Source: Halobacteriales archaeon QH_7_66_36 (GTDB taxonomy: Archaea > Halobacteriota > Halobacteria > Halobacteriales > Haloarculaceae). Taken from it: a stretch of DNA of 64,000 nucleotides. This document shows, in pieces, positions 28,266 through 36,583 of this stretch (its first letter is position 1; each line of letters opens with the position of its first letter). The notes beneath the pieces were generated by a model. That model did not search any database, was not told the origin of the DNA, and was given only the letters and a program-made list of their open reading frames with translations. The translations under genes were made by a program, and so were the position numbers. The stretch spans positions 1-64,000 of the forward strand of contig PXQV01000014.1 of the NCBI GenBank assembly GCA_003021175.1, read 5' to 3'.

Positions 28266-29174
28266 TCAGCGGCGCGTCGTCACTTCACAGCCGTCCTCGG
28301 TGACGATCACCGTGTGTTCGCGCTGTGAGACGAGGTTCCCCTCGTCCTCCTGTAGGACCGGATAGCCGTGGACGACGCCCTGCTGTTCCAGCCTGCGGAG
28401 CGCCATCTTCGCCCGCGAGGTGTCGAGCCAGCGGCGGGCAAAGGGGAGCGTCTTGAACTCCTCGACGATCTGTTCGAGCGCCTGTCGCGCCTGCCGGTTC
28501 CGGACGGACGCCTCCGATTCGAGCATGTATATCTCCTCGTCTGCGCCCTCGGTCACCTTCCCGCCGCCGTCGGTCGCGAACGGCTCGATGGCGACCACGT
28601 CCCCGGCGGCGAGTTCGGTGCCGCTCTCGACGGCCCGGTTCGGAATGTTCGGCTCCGTGTGCTGGTCCCAGTGACCGAGCCCGTGGCCGGTGAGATTGAC
28701 GACCGGGTTGTAGCCGTAGCCGTCGATGACGGACTCGATCTCGGCACCGATCTCCCCCGTGTGGACGCCCGGCTCCACGGCGTCGAGCGCGGCGTCGAGC
28801 GCCTCCTCGGCCGCGTCGACCAGCTCCGTCTGTCCGGTGAAGTCGACGGTGACGGCCGTGTCGGCCAGCCAGCCGTCGACGTGGACGCCGATGTCGAGTT
28901 TCACCATCTCCTCGCCGATTTCGCGGTCGTCGTCGGGCGCGGCTGCGCCGTGTGCCGCCTCGTTGTCGACGCTGACGTTGACCGGAAACGCCGGCTTCGC
29001 GTCGACGCCGCGCTCGTCGCCCAGCGCTCGAATCCTGCTTTCCGCCCACTCGGAAAGCTCCAGATACCCCGTTCCGATCTCGGTTCGCTCGGCCGCTTCC
29101 TCGCGCACTTGCGCCAGTATCTCGCCCGCCTGTCGGTGTTTCTCGTATCGCTCCGCGTCGAGTGCGTCGCTCAT
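28266..29174 (-). CDS. map: Methionine aminopeptidase, type II (archaeal)
   Basis: 302 residues. Metal ligands visible in order: Asp in VKLDIGVHVDG, Asp in WLADTAVTVDF, His in NLTGHGLGHWDQH, Glu in VAIEPFATDGGG and Glu in TVIVTEDGCEVTTRR. The type II insertion of about 60 residues (EEIYMLESEASVRNRQARQA ... GVVHGYPVLQ) is present. Removes N-terminal methionine co-translationally. Start ATG 29174 gives the conserved N-terminus EKHRQAGEILAQVREEA. Divergent from the dehydrogenase gene at 29267. Confidence 0.95.
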   Translation of the reverse strand: MSDALDAERYEKHRQAGEILAQVREEAAERTEIGTGYLELSEWAESRIRALGDERGVDAKPAFPVNVSVDNEAAHGAAAPDDDREIGEEMVKLDIGVHVDGWLADTAVTVDFTGQTELVDAAEEALDAALDAVEPGVHTGEIGAEIESVIDGYGYNPVVNLTGHGLGHWDQHTEPNIPNRAVESGTELAAGDVVAIEPFATDGGGKVTEGADEEIYMLESEASVRNRQARQALEQIVEEFKTLPFARRWLDTSRAKMALRRLEQQGVVHGYPVLQEDEGNLVSQREHTVIVTEDGCEVTTRR

Positions 29175-29236
29175 ACCTCCACTCCGGCGGGACGCGTCAA
29201 GGGGCTTTCCGTCGTCGCCCGACGCGAGCGACGGGA

Positions 29237-29243
29237 CTTTTTA
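29237..29243 (+). promoter_or_regulatory. TATA box of the 2-hydroxyacid dehydrogenase gene
   Basis: ACTTTTTACCC is centred about 27 bp before ATG 29267, the distance expected for a leaderless haloarchaeal transcript. Confidence 0.5.
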
Positions 29244-29266
29244 CCCCCGGGGGCGAGCGACCGGAC

Positions 29267-30229
29267 ATGAAACTGCTCGTCCGCCGACAGGGCGTCCACG
29301 GGATCGACGCCAGCGAGTACGCGACCGCGCTCCGCGACCGCCTCCCAGCCCACGAGGTCGTTCACGCACGTACTCGCGAGGCCGAGGAGCGGGAAGTCGC
29401 CGACGCGCACGTCCTCACGGGCGTCGACGTGGATGCCGAATTGCTCGACCGCGCGGCCGAACTGCGACTGTTCGCGGGGGCGTTCGCCGGCACCGACCAT
29501 CTGCCGCTCGACGCCCTCGACCAGCGCAGCATCGGCGTCACGAACGCCGCCGGCGTCCACGCGCCGAACATGGGCGAGTACGTCCTCGGGGCGCTGCTCG
29601 GCCACGTGCGGTCGTTCCGCGAGGCGTACCGGCGACAGGAGCGCGCCGAGTGGCGGCCCTGCGAGGTGCGTGAACTCGCCGGGTCGACGGTCGCCGTCGT
29701 CGGCCTTGGTCACATCGGTCGCGCAGTGGTCGAGCGACTGCACGCGTTCGGCGTGGAGACGGTCGGAGTTCGCGCCTCACCGGAGAAGGGCGGACCCGCC
29801 GATACCGTGCGTGGCCCGGACGGCCTTCACGACGCGCTGGCACGTGCGGAAGCGGTGGTGCTGGCCTGCCCACTCACGGACGCGACGCGCGGTCTCATTG
29901 GCGGCGACGAGTTCGACACGATGCGGGCAGACGCCCTGCTCGTCAACGTCGCGCGCGGGCCCGTCGTCGACACCGACGCCCTCGTGGCCGCTCTGCGAGC
30001 CGACCGGATCGGCGGTGCGACCCTCGACGTGACCGACCCGGAGCCGCTTCCGCCCGAGCATCCGCTGTGGGACTTCCAGAACGTTCAGATCACGCCGCAC
30101 AACGCCGGCAACACCCCCGACTACTACGAGCGGCTGGCCGACATCGTGGCTGGCAACGTCGACCGCGCCGCCGGCGAGGGGTGGGACGCCGACTTCGAGA
30201 ACCTCGTGCTCGCGCCCACGCGCGGCTAA
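29267..30229 (+). CDS. D-2-hydroxyacid dehydrogenase (NAD-dependent)
   Basis: 320 residues from ATG 29267 (MKLLVRRQGVHGIDASEYAT). Rossmann motif VAVVGLGHIGRAVVERL, catalytic Arg in LLVNVARGPVVDTDAL, Glu in DVTDPEPLPPEHPLW and catalytic His in NVQITPHNAGNTPDYYERL. The family interconverts 2-oxoacids and D-2-hydroxyacids; substrate not assigned (phosphoglycerate, glyoxylate or lactate are possible). Length is normal for the family without the SerA regulatory domain. Upstream ATG frames overlap map and were rejected. Confidence 0.88.
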   Translation: MKLLVRRQGVHGIDASEYATALRDRLPAHEVVHARTREAEEREVADAHVLTGVDVDAELLDRAAELRLFAGAFAGTDHLPLDALDQRSIGVTNAAGVHAPNMGEYVLGALLGHVRSFREAYRRQERAEWRPCEVRELAGSTVAVVGLGHIGRAVVERLHAFGVETVGVRASPEKGGPADTVRGPDGLHDALARAEAVVLACPLTDATRGLIGGDEFDTMRADALLVNVARGPVVDTDALVAALRADRIGGATLDVTDPEPLPPEHPLWDFQNVQITPHNAGNTPDYYERLADIVAGNVDRAAGEGWDADFENLVLAPTRG

Positions 30230-30277
30230 CCGTACCCGCGGGTCGTCACGCCGTGTCGCTCGCCAGTCATGTACCAG

Positions 30278-30727
30278 TCACTTCTCGGGGGGTTCGGGCG
30301 GTCCCGGCCGACCCAGTAGTCGTCGCTCGATCGGCCGGTCACCGAAGTAGATGAGATACGCGTAGACGAGGGACGGCCGCAGATGGCGGCGTGGTCGGCC
30401 GACGCGCGACGCGGCCATCGCGTCGTCGCGGACCCGCGCAGCGCCGCGAGGTCGCTCTCGTCGCCCGCTGCCGTCGTGATGAAACACGTCGAGTGGTGTT
30501 GGTCCACCTCGACGCGGGCGAGGTCGGCCTTCGACAGCTGCTCCGTCTCCTCGGGCGGAGACGCCGGGTCGTCGGAGACGGCATACGCGTCCGCCGCGTG
30601 CTTGACGTACGTGTCGCCGTACCCTACCCGTTCACCGTCGGTCGTGTGCGCGACGAGACTACTTCTCGCGACCGTCGCCGACGAAGCCGTCGAGCCGGTC
30701 GTCGTCGTCCGTCCCGTCCTCGGTCAC
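30278..30727 (-). pseudogene. Haloarchaeal protein gene broken by two frameshifts
   Basis: From GTG 30727 the frame reads VTEDGTDDDDRLDGFVGDGR then hits TAG at 30661-30659. One shift gives SSLVAHTTDGERVGYGDTYV, KHAADAYAVSDDPASPPEET, EQLSKADLARVEVDQHHSTC and FITTAAGDESDLAALR. A second shift near 30440 gives RDDAMAASRVG and RPSLVYAYLIYFGDRPIERR to TGA 30278. Each segment is typical acidic haloarchaeal coding sequence, whereas the plus strand is not. Restored length is about 148 residues. No family recognised. Either a pseudogene or two base errors. Confidence 0.5.
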
Positions 30728-30776
30728 AGCCGCTCTATTTCCCCGCTCCGTATGAGTGTTACCAACTAACAACGAA

Positions 30777-30784
30777 CTTATTAT
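30777..30784 (+). promoter_or_regulatory. TATA box of the D-lactate dehydrogenase-type gene
   Basis: ACTTATTATG lies 22-30 bp before ATG 30806, preceded by an AT-rich BRE-like AACAACGAA. Consistent with a leaderless start. Confidence 0.5.
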
Positions 30785-30805
30785 GACAGGAGTGTAGCTG
30801 GGGGT

Positions 30806-33800
30806 ATGGCTGTGGAGGACCGGTTCTACGAGCCGGACGGGTTGGAGACGTCGGCGGACGCCCTCGGCTTCGACCGACCGGACGTTTCGGCGTACAGCGC
30901 GCTCGCCGAGGACCTCCGGGAGCGGGTGGCGGGGGAGGTACAGTTCGACGAGTACGCGCAGGTGTTGTACGCGACCGACGGGAGCGTCTATCAGGCGAAG
31001 CCCGCGGGCGTCGTCTGCCCGCGCGACCGCTCGGACGTGCAGGCGGTCGTCGAGGTAGCGACCGACCACGGCGTGCCGGTGATGCCGCGGGGCACCGGCT
31101 CGTCGCTCGGCGGGCAGACGGTCGGACCGGGCTGTATCGTCCTCGACGTGTCCCGACACATGGACGATATCGTCGACATCGACCCCGACGCCCAGCGGGC
31201 GACCATCCAGCCGGGCGTCGTGCAGGACCACCTCGACGCCAAGCTCGGCGAACACGGGCTGAAGTTCGCTCCCGACCCGGCCTCGTCGAATCGGGCGAGC
31301 GTCGGCGGCGGCATCGGCAACAACTCGACCGGCGCACACTCGGTGCGCTACGGCATCACGGACGCCTACACGGAGGAACTGGAGGTCGTGCTCGCGGACG
31401 GCTCGCTGGTCCACACACGCGAGGTCGTGCTCGACTCCGATGAGTACGAGGAGATCGTCGCCAAGGACGACCTCGAAGCGGGCATCTACGAGACGGTGCG
31501 TGCCCTCGCCGAGGAACACGAAGCGGAGATCGACGACAAGTATCCGAGCCTGAAGCGCTCGGTTTCGGGGTACAACCTCCACAAGGCAATCTACGAGAAC
31601 GACGACGGCGAGGCGGTGATCAACCTCTCGAAGCTGTTCGTCGGCGCGGAGGAGACGCTGGGCGTCATCGTCGAGGCGACGCTGTCGCTCGTGACCGTCC
31701 CCGAGGAGACGGCGCTGGCGCTGTACTGCTTCGACGACCTCGTGGAGACGATGCAGGCGGTGCCCGAGGCGCTGGAGTTCGACGTGAGCGCCGTCGAGTT
31801 GATGGACGACGAGGTGTTCCGACTCGCCGCCGAGTCGGACGGCTACTCGGAGTACGTCGAGGTGATACCGGAGGGGACGACGGCGGCGCTCATGCTGGAG
31901 TTCGACTCCGAGTTGGTCGACGACTTCGAGGCGGCCATCGGCGAGACGAACGACTACTTCGTCGGCGACGGCGACGCGTTCGACGTCGTTGAGGCGTACA
32001 GCGAGCCCGCACAGGACGACATCTGGAAGCTCCGGAAGGCGGCCATTCCGCTGTTGATGTCGCTCGACGGCGACCCGAAGCCGTACCCGTTCATCGAGGA
32101 CGCGACGGTGCCGCCGGCCGAACTCGCCGAGTACGTCGGCCGGTTCGAGGACGTGCTCGGCGACCACGGCACATCGGCGGCGTACTTCGCGCACGCCGGC
32201 AGCGGGACGCTCCACATCCGTCCGATCCTCAACCTGAAGGAGTCGGAGGGCATCCAGAAGATGCACTCCATCACGGACGACGTGACGGACCTCGTCTTGG
32301 AGCATCACGGCGCGTTCTCCGGCGAGCACGGCGACGGGATGGCGCGCACGGAGTTCAACCCGAAGATGTACGGCGAGGACCTGTGGAACGCGTTCAAGCA
32401 GCTAAAGACGGCGTTCGACCCCGAGTGGATGTTCCACCCGGGCAACGTCGTCTACCGCGAGAGCCCCGACGACATCGGCCCGGGCTCCGAGCGGGGCGTC
32501 GGCGCGGACATGCGCGAGAACCTCCGGTACGGCGCGGACTACCAGAGCATCGAGCCGCAGACGGAACTCGACTTCTCCGACGAGGGGAGCTTCTCCGAAC
32601 TCGTCGAGCTGTGTAACGGCTGTGGCACCTGCCGGCAGACGGACACGGACGTGATGTGTCCCACCTACCGCGCCTCACAGGAAGAGATGCAGACGACGCG
32701 GGGCCGGGCGAACATGCTCCGGGCCGCCATCTCCGGCGAACTCGACGAGGACGAGATCCACAGCGACCGGTTCCAGGAGGAGGTCCTGAACCTCTGTGTC
32801 GGCTGTAAGGGGTGTAAGAGCAACTGCCCGACGGGGGTCGACCTCGCGAAGCTGAAAGCCGAGGTGAAACACCAGCATCATCAAGAAGAGGGTGCCGGCT
32901 TCCGCGAGAAGCTGTTCGCCAACATCGACACGGCCTCTCGGATCGGGAGCGCGCTCGCGCCGCTGTCGAACGCCGCCTCGAAGCTGCCGGGCGCACGGAC
33001 GGTCATGGAGAAGGTGCTCGGCATCCACTCGGAGCGCGAGCTGCCGCGGTTCACAGGCGAGACGCTCGAAGACTGGTTCGAGAAGCGGGGCGGTTCCGCC
33101 GTGCCGGAGCCGGAGGCCAGCGACACCGTCGTCCTGTTCCCGGACACGTACACGAACTACAGCTACCCCGCACCGGGGAAGGCGGCCGTCCGGCTGCTGG
33201 AGGCGGCGGACGTGCGCGTGGAGATGGCCGACGGCGTCGCCGCCAGCGGGCGCGCGGCCTTCTCGATGGGCTTCCTCGACAAGGCGAAAGAGCGTGCCCG
33301 CACGAACGTGGACGCGCTGGAGCGGCACGTCGCCGCCGGCAAGTCAATCGTCTTCGTGGAGCCGTCCGACGTCGTGATGTTCCAGGACGAGTACCGCGAC
33401 CTGCTGGACGGCGACGCCGCCGAGGCGGTCAGCGCGGCGGCGTTCGGCGTGCTGGAGTACGCCGACATGCAACGGCTCGACGAGGACATCGAGTGGGACG
33501 CGCCCGACGAGCAGGTCGCCTACCACGGCCACTGCAACCAGAAGGCGACGAACAAGGACCACCACGCGGTGGGCGTGCTCCGTCGCGCCGGCTACGGCGT
33601 CGACCCGCTCGACTCCTCCTGCTGTGGGATGGCCGGCTCGTTCGGCTACGAGGAGGAGCACTACGAGCTGTCGAAGGCAATCGGCAACATCCTGTTCGAG
33701 CAGGTCGAGGAGAGCGACGCGCCGACCGTGACCGCGCCGGGCGCGTCCTGTCGCTCGCAGTTGGGCGACCGCGAGGACTACGAACAGCCACCCCACCCCG

Positions 33801-33829
33801 TCGAGAAGCTGGCCGCCGCGTTGGGCTGA
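30806..33829 (+). CDS. FAD-binding and 4Fe-4S oxidoreductase, D-lactate dehydrogenase type
   Basis: 1007 residues, a fusion of three parts. Residues 1-540: PCMH-type FAD oxidase (GVPVMPRGTGSSLGGQTVGP, SSNRASVGGGIGNNSTGAHS, EHGDGMARTEFNPKMYG). Residues 595-680: two ferredoxin-like clusters (CNGCGTCRQTDTDVMCP, CVGCKGCKSNCPTG). Residues 750-1007: GlpC/HdrD-like domain with CCG motifs (YHGHCNQKATNKDHHAVG, DSSCCGMAGSFGYEEEHYEL). Family members oxidise D-lactate or glycolate and pass electrons to the membrane quinone pool. D-lactate is my best guess; glycolate or D-2-hydroxyglutarate cannot be excluded. Confidence 0.88.
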   Translation: MAVEDRFYEPDGLETSADALGFDRPDVSAYSALAEDLRERVAGEVQFDEYAQVLYATDGSVYQAKPAGVVCPRDRSDVQAVVEVATDHGVPVMPRGTGSSLGGQTVGPGCIVLDVSRHMDDIVDIDPDAQRATIQPGVVQDHLDAKLGEHGLKFAPDPASSNRASVGGGIGNNSTGAHSVRYGITDAYTEELEVVLADGSLVHTREVVLDSDEYEEIVAKDDLEAGIYETVRALAEEHEAEIDDKYPSLKRSVSGYNLHKAIYENDDGEAVINLSKLFVGAEETLGVIVEATLSLVTVPEETALALYCFDDLVETMQAVPEALEFDVSAVELMDDEVFRLAAESDGYSEYVEVIPEGTTAALMLEFDSELVDDFEAAIGETNDYFVGDGDAFDVVEAYSEPAQDDIWKLRKAAIPLLMSLDGDPKPYPFIEDATVPPAELAEYVGRFEDVLGDHGTSAAYFAHAGSGTLHIRPILNLKESEGIQKMHSITDDVTDLVLEHHGAFSGEHGDGMARTEFNPKMYGEDLWNAFKQLKTAFDPEWMFHPGNVVYRESPDDIGPGSERGVGADMRENLRYGADYQSIEPQTELDFSDEGSFSELVELCNGCGTCRQTDTDVMCPTYRASQEEMQTTRGRANMLRAAISGELDEDEIHSDRFQEEVLNLCVGCKGCKSNCPTGVDLAKLKAEVKHQHHQEEGAGFREKLFANIDTASRIGSALAPLSNAASKLPGARTVMEKVLGIHSERELPRFTGETLEDWFEKRGGSAVPEPEASDTVVLFPDTYTNYSYPAPGKAAVRLLEAADVRVEMADGVAASGRAAFSMGFLDKAKERARTNVDALERHVAAGKSIVFVEPSDVVMFQDEYRDLLDGDAAEAVSAAAFGVLEYADMQRLDEDIEWDAPDEQVAYHGHCNQKATNKDHHAVGVLRRAGYGVDPLDSSCCGMAGSFGYEEEHYELSKAIGNILFEQVEESDAPTVTAPGASCRSQLGDREDYEQPPHPVEKLAAALG

Positions 33830-33899
33830 GCCGGGGGTAACTGCGATATTTTCGAACTACTGTGCGAGAACTGCGGTGTTCTCGAAGCCGGCAGAGGGA

Positions 33900-34265
33900 T
33901 TACTCCAGCGGTTCGATGAGTTCGACGACGTGGCCGTCGGGGTCCTCGATGAACGCGGTCCGCGCGCCGGCCGCGGGCTGGTCGCCCGGTTCCTTCACGA
34001 CGCCGTGGTGGTCGACGCGCTCGAAGGTGGCGTCCACGTCGTCGACGCCGACGGCGATGTGGTCCCACGCCGTGCCGGGCTCGAACGTCTCGTCGCCCTC
34101 GGTGTCGGCCAACTGTATCTCGACGCCGTCATCGTCGGCGACATAGCGGTGGCGGGTGTCGCCGTCCTCGAAGCCCCACGACTCCTCGAAGCCGAACTGT
34201 TCGTAGAACTGTATCGACGCCTCGGCGTCGGCCACGTTCAGACAGGTGTGTAGTATCTCGACCAT
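33900..34265 (-). CDS. VOC/glyoxalase-fold protein (lactoylglutathione lyase-like)
   Basis: 121 residues, MVEILHTCLNVADAEASIQF. One complete VOC domain of paired beta-alpha-beta units: FYEQFGFEESWGFEDGD, VEIQLADTEGDE, WDHIAVGVDDVDATFERVD and TAFIEDPDGHVVELIEPLE. Metal-binding His8 and the Glu in VVELIE fit a glyoxalase I-like site. It may detoxify methylglyoxal with an unknown thiol, since haloarchaea lack glutathione. It converges on the large FAD/Fe-S gene. Confidence 0.85.
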   Translation of the reverse strand: MVEILHTCLNVADAEASIQFYEQFGFEESWGFEDGDTRHRYVADDDGVEIQLADTEGDETFEPGTAWDHIAVGVDDVDATFERVDHHGVVKEPGDQPAAGARTAFIEDPDGHVVELIEPLE

Positions 34266-34394
34266 GGTTCGTGTGCGCCGCCGGATGGGCGCGTCACGTC
34301 ACACTCCAGCCACCGGCCGTATCACTGTGTCGGCGGCGACACTCCCTGCCCCGGTCGGCGAGTCGCGGCGCGGAGGACGACCGACGAGCCTCGG

Positions 34395-34610
34395 CTACGT
34401 GCCCGGCCCGCCGCCGCCGAAGTTGGAGATGTCGTCGTCCGTCGAGAAGAGCGGACAGTCGTGGTTCTCCGGGAGGCGGTGGTCGGAACAGAACCGCTGG
34501 TCACAGTGGTCACACTCGAACGGCTGCTTGATGTCGGAGCCGCAGTCGTTACACCGGTACACGTCGTGTTCATTGGTAGCTCGTCTCGTATAGTGGTTGT
34601 GAGCGTTCAC
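34395..34610 (-). CDS. AN1-type zinc finger protein
   Basis: 71 residues. Zinc ligands in the AN1 order: YRCNDCGSDIKQPFECDHCD, then QRFCSDHRLPENHDC. The C-terminus is flexible (NFGGGGPGT). The AN1 fold is known from eukaryotic ZFAND proteins and is common as tiny haloarchaeal proteins; the molecular role is unknown. A later ATG is absent, so the start MNAHNHYTRRATNEHDVY at 34610 is used. Confidence 0.8.
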   Translation of the reverse strand: MNAHNHYTRRATNEHDVYRCNDCGSDIKQPFECDHCDQRFCSDHRLPENHDCPLFSTDDDISNFGGGGPGT

Positions 34611-34650
34611 GCGGCGTCACGCACAAACGTCGGCGTCACGAACGGTGGCT

Positions 34651-35106
34651 ATGCTGACCGACTGGCGGGCGGTGGCTTCGGGGCTGGGGGCGGCGCTATT
34701 GTATCTCGCCGTCCTCGCGCTGTTTCCGGGCTTCGAGGGGGTGCGGTTCGCCGGCGTGCCGCTGGTGCTCGGGACGGGACTCGTCGCCGGTGCCGCCGCG
34801 GGCATCGCGGCCGACGACGGGCCTACGACCGGCGCGTGGCACGGCCTGCTGTCGGGATCGCTCGGCGGGGCGGCCTTCGCCGTTACGCTCGTGTACGTCT
34901 TCGCGGCGAACGAGCCGTACGGCGTCTTCTACGGGCTGAACTACGTCCTCGCGCTGTCGGCGGGCGACATCTCGGTGATCGCGACCCACGGCCGCACTGT
35001 CGTCGCTGGTCTCGCCGGCACCGGCTGGGTGCTCATCACCGTACTCGGCATCTACGCCGGCTACACCGCGCCGCAACGCGAAGGGCGAACGCTCATCGAG
35101 GAGTGA
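34651..35106 (+). CDS. DUF5518 membrane protein
   Basis: 151 residues from ATG 34651 (MLTDWRAVASGLGAALLYLA); a GTG two codons upstream is possible. Four hydrophobic helices: LGAALLYLAVLALFPGF, GVPLVLGTGLVAGAAAGIAA, SLGGAAFAVTLVYVFA and VVAGLAGTGWVLITVLGIY. This matches the haloarchaeal DUF5518 pattern with Gly-rich helix pairs. Function unknown. Followed immediately by repeat copy C. Confidence 0.72.
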   Translation: MLTDWRAVASGLGAALLYLAVLALFPGFEGVRFAGVPLVLGTGLVAGAAAGIAADDGPTTGAWHGLLSGSLGGAAFAVTLVYVFAANEPYGVFYGLNYVLALSAGDISVIATHGRTVVAGLAGTGWVLITVLGIYAGYTAPQREGRTLIEE

Positions 35107-35135
35107 ACCGCATGCCGTGGAGCGCGGTTCGTGCG

Positions 35136-35475
35136 CTCGGTGGGGTCCAGCTAAGCGGATCGTTGCTCAACTACGCAACTGCGGTGGGTGGGGCTGAAAG
35201 GGGCCGGTCGCTCGATCCAGCCCCGGCGTTCGGAAGACGCGCAGCGAGCCGCGGACAGCGAGGTGGCGGAGCCACCTCGGGCAGTCGGCGCGACGCGCCG
35301 ACGACAGCGTGGAGCGGCGCTCCACGGGCCGTGCGAGCAGCGAGGGACTATCGGTCCCTCGGGCCGTGTGAGCGGCGAAGCCGCGAACAGACGGCCACCG
35401 GCCGCGAGCAGACGGTTGAGCGACCGGTGTGTTGCCCTCCTAATCTCTGGAGCCACTATCAGCTGAACACTGGCG
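35136..35475 (+). repeat. Modular inverted-repeat element, copy C (expanded cassette)
   Basis: 340 bp. Ends GGTGGGGTCCAGCTAA (35139 on) and CTATCAGCTGAACACTGGCG (35456-35475) are imperfect inverted repeats. Core GGGTGGGGCTGAAAGGGGCC at 35184-35203. The cassette 35256-35413 is about 158 bp instead of 56 and holds six hairpins: GGTGGCGGAGCCACC, GTCGGCGCGACGCGCCGAC, GTGGAGCGGCGCTCCAC, GAGGGACTATCGGTCCCTC, GCGGCGAAGCCGC and CGGCCACCGGCCG. Linkers GACAGCG, GGGCCGTGCGAGC and GCGAGCAGACGGT are the same as in copy A. The element ends 1 bp before the asd stop codon. Confidence 0.78.
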
Positions 35476-35476
35476 T

Positions 35477-36508
35477 TCAGACCCAGCCTTCTTCGAGGAG
35501 GAGTTCGCCGTTCAGCACGGACGCGCCGGCCGCGCCGCGGATGGTGTTGTGCGAGAGACAGTTGTACTGGATGCCGTCGCTCGTGTCGCGGAAGCCGCCG
35601 GCACAGACCGCCATCCCGTTGCCGCGGTTGCGGTCGAGGCGGGGCTGTGGCCGTTCGGGGTCGTCGAACGTGTGGAGGAGTTGGTCGGGGGAGGACCGAA
35701 GCGCCGCGGAGGGGTACTCGTCCATCGCCTCGGCGGCACCATCGGGGGTGATCGGGTGGCTGGTGTCCGCCCAGACGTTTTCGAGGTGGCCGTCGATGGT
35801 CGGGATGCGGTTACACGAGGCGGCCACGTCCATGCCGTGCAGGGTGATCTCGGTCCCGTCGAAGTCGCCGAGTAGCTTCCGGGATTCGCGTTCCATCTTC
35901 GCCTCCTCGCCGCCGATGTGCGGGATGGCGTTGTCGATGATCTCCATCGAGGTGACGCCGGAGTAGCCCGCGCCCGACACCGCCTGCAGGGTCGAGACGC
36001 GGACCGCCTCCAAGTCCCACTCGTCGAGCGCGGCGAGCGTCGGCACCATCGTGATAGTCGAGCAGTTCGGGTTCTTCAGGAGCGCGCCGTCCCAGCCGCG
36101 CTCGTCGCGCTGGACCTCGAGGACGTTGACGTGGTCGGGATTCACCTCCGGGATGACGAGCGGCACGTCGTCGTCCATCCGCGCGTTCGAGGAGTTCGAC
36201 GAGACGACGTAGCCGGCCTCGGCGAGCGCCGGTTCGACCGCCGCGCCCACGTCGGACGGCAGCGAGGAGAACAGCAGGTCGACGTCGTTCGGGATTGCTT
36301 CCGGGTCCGTCTCGACGACTTCGATGTCGGTGACCGATTCCGGGATGGGGGAGTCGGCGCGCCACTTCGCCGCGTCGGCGTAGGTTCTGCCGGCCGAGGC
36401 CGGCGATGCGGTGAGCGTTGCGATGTCGAACTTGGGGTGTGGTTCGAGCAGTTGGATGAGTCGCTGCCCGACGGCACCCGTCGCGCCGAGAATTCCGATA
36501 CGTACCAT
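35477..36508 (-). CDS. asd: Aspartate-semialdehyde dehydrogenase
   Basis: 343 residues, MVRIGILGATGAVGQRLIQL (NADP-binding GATGAVG). Active-site Cys in LLKNPNCSTITMVPTLAALD. Other conserved blocks: SSLPSDVGAAVEPALAEAGY, SGAGYSGVTSMEIIDN and NAIPHIGGEEAKM. The archaeal/fungal-type ASADH reduces aspartyl phosphate in the Thr/Met/Lys pathway. Its 3' end touches repeat copy C. Likely transcribed alone. Confidence 0.95.
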   Translation of the reverse strand: MVRIGILGATGAVGQRLIQLLEPHPKFDIATLTASPASAGRTYADAAKWRADSPIPESVTDIEVVETDPEAIPNDVDLLFSSLPSDVGAAVEPALAEAGYVVSSNSSNARMDDDVPLVIPEVNPDHVNVLEVQRDERGWDGALLKNPNCSTITMVPTLAALDEWDLEAVRVSTLQAVSGAGYSGVTSMEIIDNAIPHIGGEEAKMERESRKLLGDFDGTEITLHGMDVAASCNRIPTIDGHLENVWADTSHPITPDGAAEAMDEYPSAALRSSPDQLLHTFDDPERPQPRLDRNRGNGMAVCAGGFRDTSDGIQYNCLSHNTIRGAAGASVLNGELLLEEGWV

Positions 36509-36583
36509 TGTCCGGCCTCAGGCGGGGGGAAGCAAAACGGTGTCGTCGTGGGTAGTCGTTGCCATGGAGGCGCGCGTCGCCCG

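Noticed and set aside
30659-32329. 556-codon minus-strand frame under the FAD/Fe-S oxidoreductase
   Set aside because: Shadow of the 1007-residue gene. Only its last 22 codons belong to the separate broken gene at 30278-30727.
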